DNA from: Adiantum capillus-veneris
Lineage: Eukaryota > Streptophyta > Polypodiopsida > Polypodiales > Pteridaceae
Direction: 5' to 3'
DNA: 64,000 nucleotides
Assembly: GCA_014529385.2 (NCBI GenBank)
Contig: CM043963.1
Span: forward strand, 96,858,412 to 96,922,411
Shown here piece by piece: positions 1-11,581 of the stretch. The stretch's first letter is position 1. Each line of letters begins with the position of its first letter. The notes under the pieces were generated by a model. That model did not search any database, had not been told where the DNA came from, and saw nothing but the letters and a program-made list of their open reading frames with translations. The position numbers were made by a program, and so were the translations under genes.

Positions 1-611
1 TTTTACAGGGTTTGATGTATTAAACATCGGAAAAATAATGTGACCACATCAAAACTTTGGCCGGCTGACTCAACGGCGCCTTGGCTAGGTGGGCACTTGT
101 ATGTTGTTATCACCTCCAAACATGGAGATATTTAATGCCACAAGTGTGTTCATTATAGGGGTCTATTATAAGTCATTGATACACTCTTCATTGATACACT
201 ATTCACCTCTCTCTTTCCTTGGGATTCAATTTGTTCAAACAAAAAGTATGTTTTGTTTTGGATATTTCAATGAAGAAGAGTCCTATGTTGTTTTTCTTCT
301 AGGAAAGATTGTCTTGGTGCCGGTTTGATAATGGTTAAAGGGTTGCCTTTAAAAAAGGCATTTGGGGTTTCTCTCTTTTGGAAAGTGAGAATTAGGAAAG
401 TTAGATTATCTTGTTAGTTCATGTTTTCCATGCGAGATAGGGCTAGGAAACCTTTTCAATGGCTCAGACTCAAGCTTTTTGGTGATGAGAGTCTGTCCAT
501 TAGAAATATTGTCTATCTTGACTATGCTTTTCTCAATTGATTAGGGCCTAGTGGCCTATCAGGTACCCTCCTATTTCCAAATGGATATGGTAAAGGGGAG
601 GGGACCTCACA
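1..611 (+). repeat. 3' part of a long LTR, diverged copy
   Basis: This stretch aligns by eye, in order, with the last ~650 bp of the LTR-like insertion at 23882-26664. Shared landmarks are a 'GGGGTTTCTCTC' block near 365, a 'CTAGTGGCC' block near 547, and the terminus GGGACCTCACA ending at 611. The 5' part lies outside the window. No primer-binding site follows 611, so this is either a solo LTR or the 3' LTR of an element that lies to the left. The small reading frames inside are not conserved with the other copy and are not called. Confidence 0.6.
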
Positions 612-1442
612 ATATTGTTTGTTTTTTTGGGTATGTTTCCGACACTCGAGTCATGGACATCTCCTGAGAGACCCTCACATGAGGTTTGCGGCTATCACAT
701 GGAAGCCAAAAACTAGCAAAAATTTTGACAATTGAAAAATGACATTCAAGACCCACATGCATTTCCTTTCTAGCTGCTAAATACTTTCAAAAGTTTTAGT
801 CATTGCCATCTCCTACCATACCCTCACATGAGGTTGCAGGTAACTCATGTAGTGACAATCATATGAGGAGGCTTTGCAGATTTATTCGCATATCATACCA
901 AAGCCAAAAAAATAGTTTATGTGCGTACTTAGTCATATATGCATTTCCATTTTTAGCATATAAAAGTAAATTAAAAAAACATTATTAAAAAATCTAGAAT
1001 GAATTGAGTAGGTGCAGTGTCATCTACCTGTGTGTTATACTCTCCTCTTATGTATTTGAAGATGATTGTGTTTGAAGTTGGAACCAATACTCGTTTCATT
1101 ATGTCATCGAATGCCATATGGCATGGGCATTGTTTCCCTTCAACTGAGTGTCAAAGATGGGCCTCATTGATCAAATGTGTGTGTGTGTGTGTGCACGCTC
1201 TTACAGTGCTATGAACCCCTTGTAAGAGGTTCTCATTGATCAAGTGTTTGTGTTTGTTTTTTTGTGTGTGTGTTTGTGTTTCTGGAAAGGATCCTTGTGC
1301 ATGGGCATGGATCAGGGCATGACAAGCAATGAGGAGAGAAGAATTGTGTGCACAAAATGCAAGGGAAATGTCTGTGAGGGAGGGTGGAGCAAGTAGTGAG
1401 GCAGGTCGCACCTTGAAAAGGAAAGGCCTCTAAGAGAGACTT
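612..1442. other. Unassigned intergenic DNA
   Basis: No coding similarity or repeat structure is recognised apart from a short (GT)n run at about 1175-1193 and two partly similar 'CCCTCACATGAGG' blocks near 669 and 821. The last five bases, GACTT, are the left target duplication of the element at 1443. Confidence 0.5.
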
Positions 1443-1584
1443 TGTTGAGCTTATATGTGAAGCTACTCAATATATGGCTTCTCTATATATGGCACCCATG
1501 TCCCCTCTATATATACATCATCTCATGTGTGTATTCTACACACTTTGGGGTTCTACTTCTGTGCTCTCTCCTTCTCTCTCAACA
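1443..1584 (+). repeat. 5' LTR of the TRIM-like element
   Basis: It is 142 bp long and bounded by TG...CA in a 7-bp inverted repeat (TGTTGAG/CTCAACA). It contains several TATATA motifs (about 1486 and 1508) that could serve as the LTR promoter. It matches 3754-3895 at 141 of 142 positions. Confidence 0.93.
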
Positions 1585-1596
1585 TGGTATCAGAGC
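1585..1596 (+). other. Primer-binding site, tRNA-iMet type
   Basis: TGGTATCAGAGC abuts the 5' LTR with no spacer. This is the usual plant primer site complementary to the 3' end of initiator methionine tRNA. Confidence 0.9.
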
Positions 1597-1599
1597 AGT

Positions 1600-2545
1600 A
1601 CGTTTTTTGTTTTCGATTTTTCTCCTGACCAAAATCGATTTTGCAGAAACTACTCGTGAGAGAGATTGGAATCGATGTGGTCTACAACTTTACAGAAGGA
1701 AGTTTCTTCAAATTCTGCACCGATTTAGAGTTATTGTTCGCGGACTGCGTACATACCTAAAAAACAGCTTCCGCGTTTTATTTTTGATTTTTTTGCTAAT
1801 TGGAAACGATTTTGCAGAAACTACCCGCATGAGAGACCGGAATCAATGTGGTCTACAACTTTGCAGAAGGAAGTATTTTCAAATTCTGTACCGATTTTGA
1901 GTTATCATTCGCGGACTGCGTACATACATGAAAAGCAACTTCCGCTTTTTGTTTTTGATTTTTCTGCTAATTGAAAACGATTTTGCAGAAACTACCCAGG
2001 CATGAGACTGGAATCGATGTGGTCTACAACTTTGCAGAAGAAAGTGTTTTCAAATTCTGCACCGATTTTGAGTTATCGTTCGCGGACTGCGTACATACCT
2101 GAAAAGCAATTTTCGCTTTTTGATTTTGATTTTTGTGCTTATTGAAAATGATTTTGCAGAAACTACCCACGAAAAAGACCGAATCGATGTGGTCTACAAC
2201 TTTGCAGAAGAAAGTGTTTTCAAATTCTGCACCGATTTTGAGTTATCGTTCGCGGACTGCGTACATACCTAAAAAACAATTTCCGTTTTTTGTTTTTTAT
2301 TTTTCTGCTTATTGAAAACGATTTTGCAGAAACTACCCGCGTGAGAGACCGGAATCGATGTGTTCTACAACTTTGTAGAAGAAACTACCCGTGATGGGGA
2401 TTGGAATCGATGTGGTCTATAACTTTGCAGAAGAAAGTTTCTCTAAATTCTGCACCAATTTTGGGTTATCGTTTCAGACTGCGAATATGTTTGAAAATCA
2501 AAATTTTACTTTTTGCTTTTGATTTTCCTCATAATTGAAAACTTC
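1600..2545 (+). repeat. Tandem array, ~171-bp unit, five copies plus a partial
   Basis: The phrase GATTTTGCAGAAACTAC recurs near 1637, 1807, 1978, 2150 and 2320, a spacing of about 171 bp, followed by a shortened unit near 2380-2460. Each unit carries a copy of 'GGTCTACAACTTTGCAGAAG' and of 'GCGGACTGCGTACATAC'. The array begins right after the primer site, so it appears to be an amplified leader. Open frames through it are by-products of the repeat. Confidence 0.88.
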
Positions 2546-2744
2546 TCAATTATATTTTTCTTCATCAATCATATATTTGTTACGGACGTAACTTTGCTGC
2601 AGAAGCCAGTTACACATCGTTCCGATTCAGTCGAGCCGTTGATGATCGTCCAAATTCTATCGAGCTACTGTTGGTACATGATCTTTTGTTATATGATATA
2701 CTCGTTCATTGATTCTTGTATAATTATTCTTTTAGAGATATAGT

Positions 2745-3110
2745 TTACGTCGTTTTATTGATAATTTCTCATTGATACCATAGTGATTTTGATGGTACCA
2801 TGATAATGTTTTGTTAATACTTTGGTCATGGTGATTTTCGTTGATACCATGATGATATGTCATTGATACCATGGTTATTCTCGGTGGTGCCATGATGATA
2901 TTTCGTTGATACCATGGTTATTCTCGGTGATGCCATGATGATATTTCGTTGATACCATGGTTATTCTCGATGATGCCATGATGTTGTTTCGTTGATACAA
3001 TGATTATTCTCGGTGATATCATGATGCTTTTCATTGATACCATGATCATTTATTCATTTTTATTGACATAATGATGATATTTTGTGAATACTTTGATGGT
3101 ATTCATTGAT
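2745..3110 (+). repeat. Tandem array, ~43-bp unit
   Basis: Units of about 43 bp built on 'GTTGATACCATGGTTATTC' and 'GGTGATGCCATGATG' repeat from about 2850 to 3020, with more degenerate units on either side. This is the second array inside the TRIM-like element. Confidence 0.85.
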
Positions 3111-3743
3111 CACTACATTGATAAATGTTGTTTTATGTAGTATATACACATATCATTTGTATCACGTAATCACACATTTTGTACTTTTACGTTTATACTT
3201 TATGTACCATATGTTGTCGTGCGTATATATGTCGTCAAAAGAGTGGCGTCGCGAACCATCTCTTATGGCATTGTGAACGTAATTATTTCATTAACGATGC
3301 TAATAATTTTCATGACATGTTTTTTTTTGGAGTCTATGATCTATGTAGGATTGATCAAAGAATTGATTTTATGAAGACAAACTTGGTGACAATAAAAGAT
3401 TTTGAAGATATGTTTGGTGATGCCATATTGATGACAACATGAAGACATGTTTGGTGATGCGATATTGATGACAAGCTACACAGCAGATTCACGGAGACAC
3501 TTTTGATTACAAGCTAATCGATAGCTTTTACACCTCTTTATTGAACCTTTGTATTCATTATTGTATTTGATAGGAGTAATGTAACTCCTCATAAAACATT
3601 CATTGTAAAAGGAGTGATGTAGCTCCTCGTAAACATTTGTATATTCAATGATTTTTATAATATAACGGTGGGTGTATATAGAGCTGTGGGTTTTTCCCTT
3701 GATCCCCCAAGGGTTTTTTCATCCACAGTTAGGGACCCTTATT

Positions 3744-3753
3744 TGAGCGGGGG
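3744..3753 (+). other. Polypurine tract of the TRIM-like element
   Basis: The G-rich sequence TGAGCGGGGG directly precedes the 3' LTR, where plus-strand priming would occur. Confidence 0.75.
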
Positions 3754-3895
3754 TGTTGAGCTTATATGTGAAGCTACTCAATATATGGCTTCTCTATATA
3801 TGGCACCCAGGTCCCCTCTATATATACATCATCTCATGTGTGTATTCTACACACTTTGGGGTTCTACTTCTGTGCTCTCTCCTTCTCTCTCAACA
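3754..3895 (+). repeat. 3' LTR of the TRIM-like element
   Basis: It is 142 bp and differs from the 5' LTR by a single substitution. It is followed by the right-hand target duplication GACTT. Confidence 0.93.
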
Positions 3896-3925
3896 GACTT
3901 AAGCAAGTCGATCATGAAATTGTAA

Positions 3926-3946
3926 GTGTGTGTGTGTGTGTGTGTT
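3926..3946. repeat. (GT)n microsatellite
   Basis: About ten GT units lie just outside the 3' boundary of the TRIM-like element. Confidence 0.9.
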
Positions 3947-3949
3947 AAC

Positions 3950-5776
3950 CTACTGCAAAAGGCCACACACTTGCATCCCTGCATGTGCATGATAAATCAT
4001 GCCAATGTCTAAACATTTTTGCACCCCCTTTTTTTGGGTCATGGAAGAGTAAGAAAATTAATTTTGTATCCTATTTGATCCTCTAAAAAGTAACGAGTCC
4101 ATGTGCCTTCCATTAGCTCTGTCGATAGACACAAAGGCGCCCCTTCCTTTTCTATCCCTTTGTCACAATACAATATGTCAAGTTGTACATGCTTAGCATG
4201 AAATCAAAAGAATCGTGCATTGTTTTCATTAAGCAAGTACCTCATTTTTGTTAAGAAAGCAAAGCTAATTCAATGCATGTTTTACACTTTTAGAGAGAAT
4301 GTGTGTGTCAATGTGGGAGGAACATCCTCTTTATGCTCGAAGGTTTGTGGGTCTCACCCGTGGTGATGATCTTCAAAGCAAAAGAAAAAACATTTATATA
4401 ACAAACTTCAGCTACGGTAAAAGAAGAAATTGAAAGACCATCTTAGAGTAAACCTTTCTAGAGTAACTTATTTATCCACCAAAGTTAATCAGTCTAAATG
4501 AGATTGACACTCATAGTTGATCCATGTACTCCTCAGGAGATGAATCAAAACATCAAGCTATTGTAAGGAAGGTTAGCATGTAGTAGAGAACTTTGTGCAT
4601 GACAAAGATGATCAAGAAAGAGAGCATATCAATGCAAGTGATTTTTCTCGCCTCCATTTTTTCAAAAACAAAATATTATCCAAAGGAGGAAATCTTATCT
4701 ATATTCCCAAAAATGAACAAGTACCAAATGAGATAGTTCCAAATTGACTACTAAGCCAAAGGAAGGAAAGGCTTATTCCTGTTAGCTGCTCAGCTAACAA
4801 TAGCTAGAGAAAGAGTATCAAGAGGGACACCACTACTTTTTTAAAATCCAACCAATTGTATTAAACCCCTTTATATTACTGAAAAATCCCACAAAGTCCA
4901 AAGCCATTGCAATATTATTGATTGCCAATTAGTCTGAAGGGGTTGAGGGTCTCCATGTTCGTAATAATATGTAGTTTTTTTAAGCTTTGTATGGAGCCCA
5001 AATAGCTAGGAATCCATTATTTGAACCTTGGCTAAGGTATAAAAGCCAACTTTTGTAATTAAAACCCTTAGTTTTAGATAATAAAAGTAAGCGTTTGTTG
5101 CAAAAGCTCAATGTGAGTTTACTATGTCTTTGATTCCTTGTGTCTCTCTTGTACAGTGTTGCATTTCTATTCCAAGCATACCAACACGTTCGCAGGTGTA
5201 ATATCTTCCACTTAATATAAGTTTCTCACTATGAATATGTGTTTTTAGTCGTGCTGTCTACAAATTGATTTTACTCCCTATGCACAATACACACACCAAA
5301 ACTGATTTTTAACCTTAGGAATAGATAGAGCACGTTTAGAGGAATTTGTAGAGTGCTTCAGGTGCGAAAATTGATTAGCCTAAAATATATTGTTTATATT
5401 ATCCATGAATTTGTTCGAGTGTCAAAAATGACATGCAGGCTCTAGCATGGGTACACATGCTCGCCTATCACGAGAGCTGACACGACTGCATGTAGATTGA
5501 CTGAGCGAGTTAGTGGGTGTAGGTTGAGAGATTCTTTCACCTGGTTTCTTATACATACTAGTAATTTAGCTAATAGGACCCACTTATCATCACATTTGTT
5601 CTTTAAACTCTCTCTCTTGCAAAAGCATTGTTCATGCCAAGTTAACTAAGTACCATGTTTATGTTGCTACCATCAATTAAGTTCACCCGCTATGCTCACA
5701 AAGTAATCTCACAAAAGTGCTTTATCGTATTTCCTAATTCTGCTACTCTCAAAGTTCATAGGCCATTTCCATTACA
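3950..5776 (+). other. Non-coding; right part is probably the 5' LTR of gypsy element A
   Basis: No coding similarity was seen. Because a primer site begins at 5778, the DNA up to 'CCATTACA' (ending 5776) should be the end of a 5' LTR. Its left border was not located, because no 3' LTR copy of element A was recognised for comparison. Confidence 0.5.
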
Positions 5777-5777
5777 T

Positions 5778-5789
5778 TGGTATCAGAGC
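5778..5789 (+). other. Primer-binding site of gypsy element A
   Basis: TGGTATCAGAGC lies one base after a CA dinucleotide and ~340 bp upstream of a gag-like frame. It is a tRNA-iMet-type primer site. Confidence 0.8.
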
Positions 5790-6173
5790 ATTTGGTTTCT
5801 CTTTTCTTACTTAAGAAGAGAGGTACTTAAGTAGCCTATTAATGGTTGATTTTGTTAATTATATTAAGGTAAGTGGGACTGGGATCTATTATCGATTCTA
5901 TTGAGCCCACTATGTGGGATATAGTGCACACCTTGGGAGCTTTGGTCATTTTCCTACGGATTTACCATTATTGAGCCATAAGAAGTCCGAAAGGAGCTAT
6001 CCCTTGGCAACTCTGCTATGTTAGACCCACTACACTACTCTCTATAATTAACCAATTCAAATTGTGGGTGTAGATACTTAAGTGACTATTTTCAAAGGCT
6101 AAGAGGAGTAGCAAACAACTAAGCATTTGAATTGCCAAAGCATACACTAAGTAAACACATAAGTTTAATTAAC

Positions 6174-7200
6174 ATGGCTGGCATTAACCAAAAGCGTAGA
6201 ATGAACACTGATAACTTGGATTTTGCACATGAAGGTGCTAAATATGATGCCCCTATGTTTGTTAATTATCTTGTTACTAGGTTTCAACAGGCTATGGGCA
6301 ACCGCGCTTTACAAGCCAAAGTTACTCAACAACTTCGTGCTTATGGGATTTCCTTTCTGAGAGAGACCTTAGGAGTCCTCTTGATGAGACCCCCAAAAGA
6401 AGACTCTCCCATGCAAGAGGAGGAATCCAAAGAACAAGAAAGTAATGAGTCCCTAAGTTCCTCCAAAGATGTGGCTCCACGAAGACGGCGGACTAAACGA
6501 TGGCCAACTCCTCCCAAGAGGAAACGGTCAACCCATCGTTCATTTTCTTGTCACTCCAAAAGGGAAGAGAGGAAAAAAAGGAAGAAAAGAGTAAGAAGGA
6601 GGTTACCCTCTTCTTCTAATTATTCACCTTTCTCCTCTTCCAACAAAACCTATGGCTATTCTCTTAGAGAATACAAGAGGGGAGGACATTGAAAATCTTA
6701 CCTTGCATGGCGAAGGTCACAAAAGTTCAAGAGGTTCAAAGAGGGAGGAAAGAGTATCTCTTTTCTCACCTATGATGACACTTTTGGTGCTAGTGTTGAC
6801 AAAGTACTGGCCTTCATCCAACAATTTGATGTGGATTTTGGAGACAAGGGCTTCATCGAGTCCTCAAAGATATGACATGCATCTATGCACTTCCATAAAC
6901 CGGCTCGTCAATGGTGGGTTAGCCTTTGTGGCAACGACAAAGCTCCGAAAATATGGAATACTCTACGAGTTTCCATCATGAAGCAAGTCCTTGCAAGTGA
7001 TGCAAAGGAAAAAGTTCTTACCAGATGGTGAAGTTTAAAGCTTCTCTCCAATGATTCTATCCATAAATATGTGGACAAGTTTTGGGATTTATATCTCAAG
7101 GCTACTCTCTTTCAAAAGATAGACTTCGTCGAGAAAAAACAATAATTTTCTCCGATACTACCTAAAGATATGGTTGAGTATGTCAACTCTCAAGGCCTAT
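6174..7200 (+). pseudogene. Gypsy gag, frameshifted
   Basis: A frame from Met 6174 (an in-frame Met also lies at 6132) runs to 6692 and has a basic, Arg/Lys-rich C-terminal part. The core gag domain follows in other frames at about 6760-7190, with motifs such as 'HKPARQWWVSLCG' and 'KYVDKFWDLYLKA' that resemble the Retrotrans_gag domain of capsid proteins. At least two frameshifts and several stops separate the pieces. In the family this protein forms the cytoplasmic virus-like particle. A second partial copy of the core domain lies inverted at 56606-56845, which supports the reading. Confidence 0.75.
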
Positions 7201-7750
7201 GACTATCATTGAATTGATTCAACATACTATAGTCACTTCACAAATCAGTTTTCAACAAGGGGCTAAAAGGAATTTTATGCCCACAAAAACTAGGGACCAA
7301 AATGAAGCAAAGCGGAAGAACAATGCCCAAAACTCTTCCCAAGAAAATTCCAACAACAATCAGTCCAAGGAGAAGGGAGTTTACGAAGGTAAATATAAAC
7401 TCTCTCCTAAAGATCTAGAATCTTTTCATAAGGACCAAAAATGTTTTAAGTGTGGGGAGCAAGGCCATGGTTATCGTCCTTGCCCCAAGAGAATTGCCTG
7501 CAATGAGACCCCTAGAGCCTCTATGTTTGAAGCTCCAAAAGAGGATGCTCATTGCCAAGGATTTCTCCTTTCCTATGCTTGGGGAAAGATGCAAGAGCAT
7601 GATGCCTTTATTTTGTTTGAACCTGGTTCAACTCACAACTTCATATCCACGGAGCTGACCACCAAGCTAGGCATACAAGCCCACAAGATGGGAGATACAT
7701 TAAAAACCAATGGATCTATCAAGGGACAAGACATCTCAGTTACTCCCTGA
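7199..7750 (+). pseudogene. Gypsy gag C-terminus (zinc knuckle) and protease
   Basis: The segment is open for about 180 residues. It contains a CCHC zinc knuckle (CFKCGEQGHGYRPC, at ~7443-7484), which binds RNA in gag nucleocapsids, followed by a retropepsin-like segment (~7600-7750) with 'STHNFIS'. In relatives the residue before this motif is the catalytic Asp of a D-S/T-G triad; here the sequence reads FEPGST, so the Asp position carries Glu. The protease is probably inactive. A stop at 7748 separates it from the next protease residues ('LRLHVQNYVDKEYFIISPL' lies just downstream in frame). Confidence 0.8.
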
Positions 7751-8119
7751 ATTGGAAAATTGAGGCTTCATGTCCAAAACTATGTGGACAAAGAGTATTT
7801 CATCATCTCCCCTCTCAAACATGAGGATGTTATTTTAGGGCACGATGGTTTAACCGCATGGCTTCCAACATGAATTTCCTTGAAAGGAGAAAAAGAGCAT
7901 GTACATAGATGCTAATGAGTTGGGGAACACCATATCCCTGCAATAAAGGATATCAAGAGGAATTAGAGTTGGTTGATTTCCTAAATGGATTCCAAGATGT
8001 TTTCATTGATGACATCCCTAGTGAGCTACCTCTAAAACGAGGGATGATGACCATGCAATTGAGATCCAACCAATCGAGTTTCACAATCTCAACAAGAGGA
8101 GATCATGATGCAGGTGCAT

Positions 8120-8930
8120 GAATTGGTGGAAAAAGGGATGGTGAGGTCTAGCTCCTCTCCATTTTGTTCACATTAATTTTAGTGCAAAATAAAGACGAAA
8201 CATATCACATGTGTGTCAACTATAGATCACTAAATAAGATCACTATCAAAAATAGATTTCCCGTGCTGTAGGTAGAAGATCAATTTGATAATTTACAAGT
8301 TTTGGCCTGACCAATGCTCCAGACGCATTCAAACTCATGATGGACAAAAATCTTCAGGTCATTCAAATTCTCTTGAGGAGTACAAGTGACACCTCTAGAT
8401 AATCTTTCAAGTTATGAGAGAGAATAAGCTTCTTATTAATAAAAAGAAAAGTGAATTTTTCCTACAAGAGATCAATATTTAGGTCACATTATCTCTAAAG
8501 ATTGGACCCATATGGATCCAACAAAGTTAGAGATAATAAAAGGATGGCCTAATCCAAGGAATCTACAGGAGGTACAAAGCTTCATAGGTATGTGTGCATA
8601 CTATAGATGCTTCATAAAAAAATTATTGCTAATAGCAAGCCCATTACGTGACTTAACAAAAAAGAACGTTAAGTATTCATAGACTGCAAAAGTGCAAGAA
8701 GCTTTTGAAGAAGCTCAAGGAGAAGCTTATCTCTCAACGTGTGCTCACACTACTAGATCTCTCAAAGCCATTTGAGGTCCAATGTGATGCTTGTGGTGAT
8801 CGCCTTTGAGCTATTTTGCTTCAAGAAGGGAATGCCATAGCATATGAGAGTCAAAGACTCAACTTCGATAAGTGAGTATTAGGCAAATACAAAAAAGAGC
8901 TACTAGCTATTCTATCATCTATGACGAGTA
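8120..8930 (+). pseudogene. Gypsy reverse transcriptase/RNase H, heavily broken
   Basis: Pieces in all three + frames match the family order: 'ELVEKGMVRSSSSPF' (~8117), 'VNYRSLNKI' (~8215), 'FGLTNAPDAFKLMMDKN' across a frameshift (~8300), a 'FIGMCAYYR' connection motif (~8582) and the RNase H start 'LDLSKPFEVQCDACGD' (~8756). The matching segment of chromovirus C (minus strand, 41365-40834) is more intact and confirms the assignment. The match stops near 8930, where unrelated sequence begins, so an insertion or deletion is likely there. Confidence 0.8.
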
Positions 8931-9204
8931 CTTAATTTTCTTGAATCAAAGTTTGAGGACTTCATTACAAAGCTTGTGAGAAACTATTTCACCAAGCTTA
9001 AAGACGCTTTTTGTTTGATGAAATTTTGTCGGATCATGCTGAGAAATGGACCATGTAAAAATCAAGAAACTCTTAGGAAAAATTGTCAAGACGTTTGAGA
9101 GCATCCAACATCCTGAGATAAAGATTGTCCTAGGGATTCTTAATCAAACGTGTCTACTTTCATAGCTGCATTTAGAGCTTAAATAAAAAAGTAGACACAA
9201 AGAA

Positions 9205-9525
9205 TCCTCCAAAATTCAAAGGAGTAAAGAGGAAGGTCCAATTGCTTATGAGGCATTTTTTGAATATGTAGCCCAAATTGTAGGAACTGTCACATCATCT
9301 ACATGTCCCTCTATCACAAAGGAAATTGCTCTAGGTGAAAGCCTAATCCACCCCATCATTCACTTGCTTAACAAAATTTCATTTTTTCACCTACAAGATC
9401 CTCAACTCGATGAATGGTGCTTTGCTATTGTGAAGCAAGTGAGAGTGACACATCCAATATTCAAGGATGCAGTGTACGCAGCCACGATTTACAAGATCGT
9501 GCGGCACAACAAATCTCCTATATAG
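9205..9525 (+). CDS. Unrecognised coding fragment, no start codon
   Basis: A frame of about 105 codons without stops includes 'EEGPIAYEAFFEYVAQIVG' and 'DAVYAATIYKIVRHNKSPI', and ends with TAG at 9523. The composition looks like protein, but I cannot place it in a family and it has no convincing start. It may be an exon or a remnant of a transposon gene. A further amphipathic stretch lies downstream in a shifted frame (about 9690-9990, 'LEQWIQAWHHYGSKPAIREL'). Confidence 0.3.
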   Translation, partial: SSKIQRSKEEGPIAYEAFFEYVAQIVGTVTSSTCPSITKEIALGESLIHPIIHLLNKISFFHLQDPQLDEWCFAIVKQVRVTHPIFKDAVYAATIYKIVRHNKSPI

Positions 9526-11441
9526 GTTCCACTAGAAGAAGGCACTACAATGACTATTCAACATTGTGGTATGATCCTTGCAAAGTCTATTGTGCATCAC
9601 AGTGAATGACTATTCAAAATCATGGTATGATTCTTGCAAAAGTCCTTGTGCATCATAATTTGAAGGCGATGCTTATCTTTAGAATGTGAAACGGTGTTCA
9701 CCTAGAGCAATGGATACAAGCATGACACCATTATGGGAGTAAGCCAGCTATAAGAGAGCTCCAATACACCTCTAGATCATTGGAGCTACTTTTTGAGAAT
9801 ATATTACCCATCACTAATGCCCTCTTGAAGATGCTAAAATTTCTACACAGACATGACTTCACACAATGATCTACATGCTCACAACATAATGTACACTTCG
9901 GCATCAAGGGTGTGTGTGCAGGCATTGCTAATTGGGGATCAAACACCATTGCAAACACTAAAGAGACACTTCCTCAATTGTTGCAGCTAAGCCAGAAGCA
10001 AGAGCACAACAAGAAAGGCATTATCCATGGACAACTCTTGAAAACATTAGCATAAACCCTCCTCCTTTCACAGTCTTTTGAACATGAAAAGAAAGCTTTT
10101 GAATAGCCAACTGATGTAGATAGCTTATGTTGGATTCTTAGATTCTTGATTTTGTGCATTCCACAGTCTTTTGAACATGAAAAGAAAGCTTTTTTGTGCA
10201 ATGTATTTACAACATATCACCCAATGGAAAGATAGGAATCCCTTAAGTAGGCCAAAAGCATGGGATCTATCACTTTGTATGAATGAAGCCCACAATGAAT
10301 GGCTATAATATTGTAACCTCCTTTGGTCTACAGAAAATTGATATTTAAATGATCAATGACTCATAAGTTTTTTTCCATTTTTGAAGAGTGCCATGCTTGC
10401 TCAATTTAAGTGACTAAGTCTTTTTGAAATATCACCCATAAATTATTTCATTCAATTGCAAAACTATTTCTAAAGCAATTTCAAAGATTTAGGGTATTTG
10501 CGCATTTCATGTAACTAACATGTGCTTCTTGCTATCCACAAATGGAAGTTGTGCCTCAACCAACTATCATACTACCCCAACACGATGATATGCCTTTTGA
10601 GAAAGATGACGTACGACTACATGGTGTCAAAATGAAAATGAAGATCCCTACCTAACCATGAACTAGAACAAAAATTTTACAAGGAAGATGATATTCATGT
10701 AGCTAAAGGTGATCTAAGTGGTTTGACAAGGTCCCAGCAAGATGAGTCATAAAATGAAGGAGAGCCACTGAGCTACAAGAAATGTAAGAAATTGTGCCCA
10801 AACCATTTTGAAAAACACACATTTTTCATATCCTCTCATAGTGCGAAGGGGTCCTGTCCTTTGAAGATTTCTAACCTGCAACACACATTTTTGACGCAGC
10901 ACATGCATGCAAGATTCTTACAGGTGTACAGACAAAATCCAAACAACAATTAGATAGCCATCTATTTTATGCAACAATGCTATTGTTATTATGTTTTCAG
11001 GGTATACTAGAAAAATCAACTTAGCATGGGAGGAGTTGGTAAGGGACGACCGACAAAACATGTTCACGCTTAAAAGACAAATGGAGGAGAGCCTTTGTGC
11101 AAGAAGGGCTTCACTTACCTCCCCGAATATATAGTGATCCTTGAGCAATTGGCTAACCAAGTCATAAAGATTTCTAGACAAGGAGAGAGTGCACACTCAT
11201 TGCGTGCTTGATGTGAAGTACTAGAAGCTCAGAATGATGAATTAAAAAGTTTGGTCCCTTAGAAGAAGATATATCACAAGCAGAGACAAGTGGATCCATG
11301 GGAGAAAATGAGATTCATTTGTCAAAGATCATGGAAGATTACACCCAAGAACTAATCTAGATCATCTCTATGTACATTCCATCCTTTTTGTGCCATTTTT
11401 GTAAAAGGCCACACTTTTTTAATAACCACATTAATGAAATT

Positions 11442-11447
<6 letters not shown>
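9526..11447. other. Unassigned, with a 32-bp direct repeat
   Basis: No gene is recognised beyond the possible continuation of the previous fragment to ~9990. A 32-bp block (starting CACAGTCTTTTGAACATG) is exactly repeated at 10069-10100 and 10162-10193. The region ends at a (GA)n array. Confidence 0.5.

Positions 11448-11535
<88 letters not shown>
11448..11535. repeat. (GA)n microsatellite, ~88 bp
   Basis: Uninterrupted GA dinucleotides. It lies just beyond the 3' end of the hAT transposase remnant. Apparent open frames (Arg-Glu or Leu-Ser repeats) are artefacts of the array. Confidence 0.95.
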
Positions 11536-11539
<4 letters not shown>

Positions 11540-11581
11540 GACACTCAAGAGATTTATTTGATTAAGATTGTTTCCTATACA

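Larger units (their letters stand above)
1443..3895 (+). mobile_element. Small non-autonomous LTR retrotransposon (TRIM-like)
   Basis: Two 142-bp LTRs (1443-1584, 3754-3895) start TGTTGAG and end CTCAACA. They differ at one position (T at 1499, G at 3810). The target duplication GACTT is perfect (1438-1442, 3896-3900). A tRNA-iMet-type primer site directly follows the 5' LTR and a G-rich polypurine tract precedes the 3' LTR. The internal 2.17 kb holds no gag, protease, integrase, RT or RNase H; it is mostly two tandem arrays. By family knowledge, LTRs this short without coding capacity are the TRIM type, which depend on proteins from an autonomous element. Its 2453-bp length is long for a TRIM, because of the arrays. 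The near-identical LTRs imply recent insertion. Confidence 0.92.
5778..8930 (+). mobile_element. Degenerate Ty3/gypsy element A
   Basis: In order from the primer site it holds a gag region, a CCHC zinc knuckle, a retropepsin-like segment, reverse transcriptase and the start of RNase H, all on + and broken by stops and frameshifts. Similarity ends near 8930, inside RNase H; integrase and the 3' LTR were not found. Its RT/RNase H is closely related to chromovirus C at 35-41 kb: both share a 'LTKKN' motif, an 'AYESQRL' motif and a 'KKELLA'/'EKELLA' motif. Its gag also matches an inverted fragment at 56606-56845. Confidence 0.85.

Noticed and set aside
1442-1900. 152-codon open frame across the 5' LTR and leader of the TRIM-like element
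   Set aside because: It starts within the LTR and is open only because of the 171-bp repeats; there is no domain similarity.
2745-3110. CRISPR-like array
   Set aside because: It is a head-to-tail tandem repeat without unique spacers, inside a plant retroelement.
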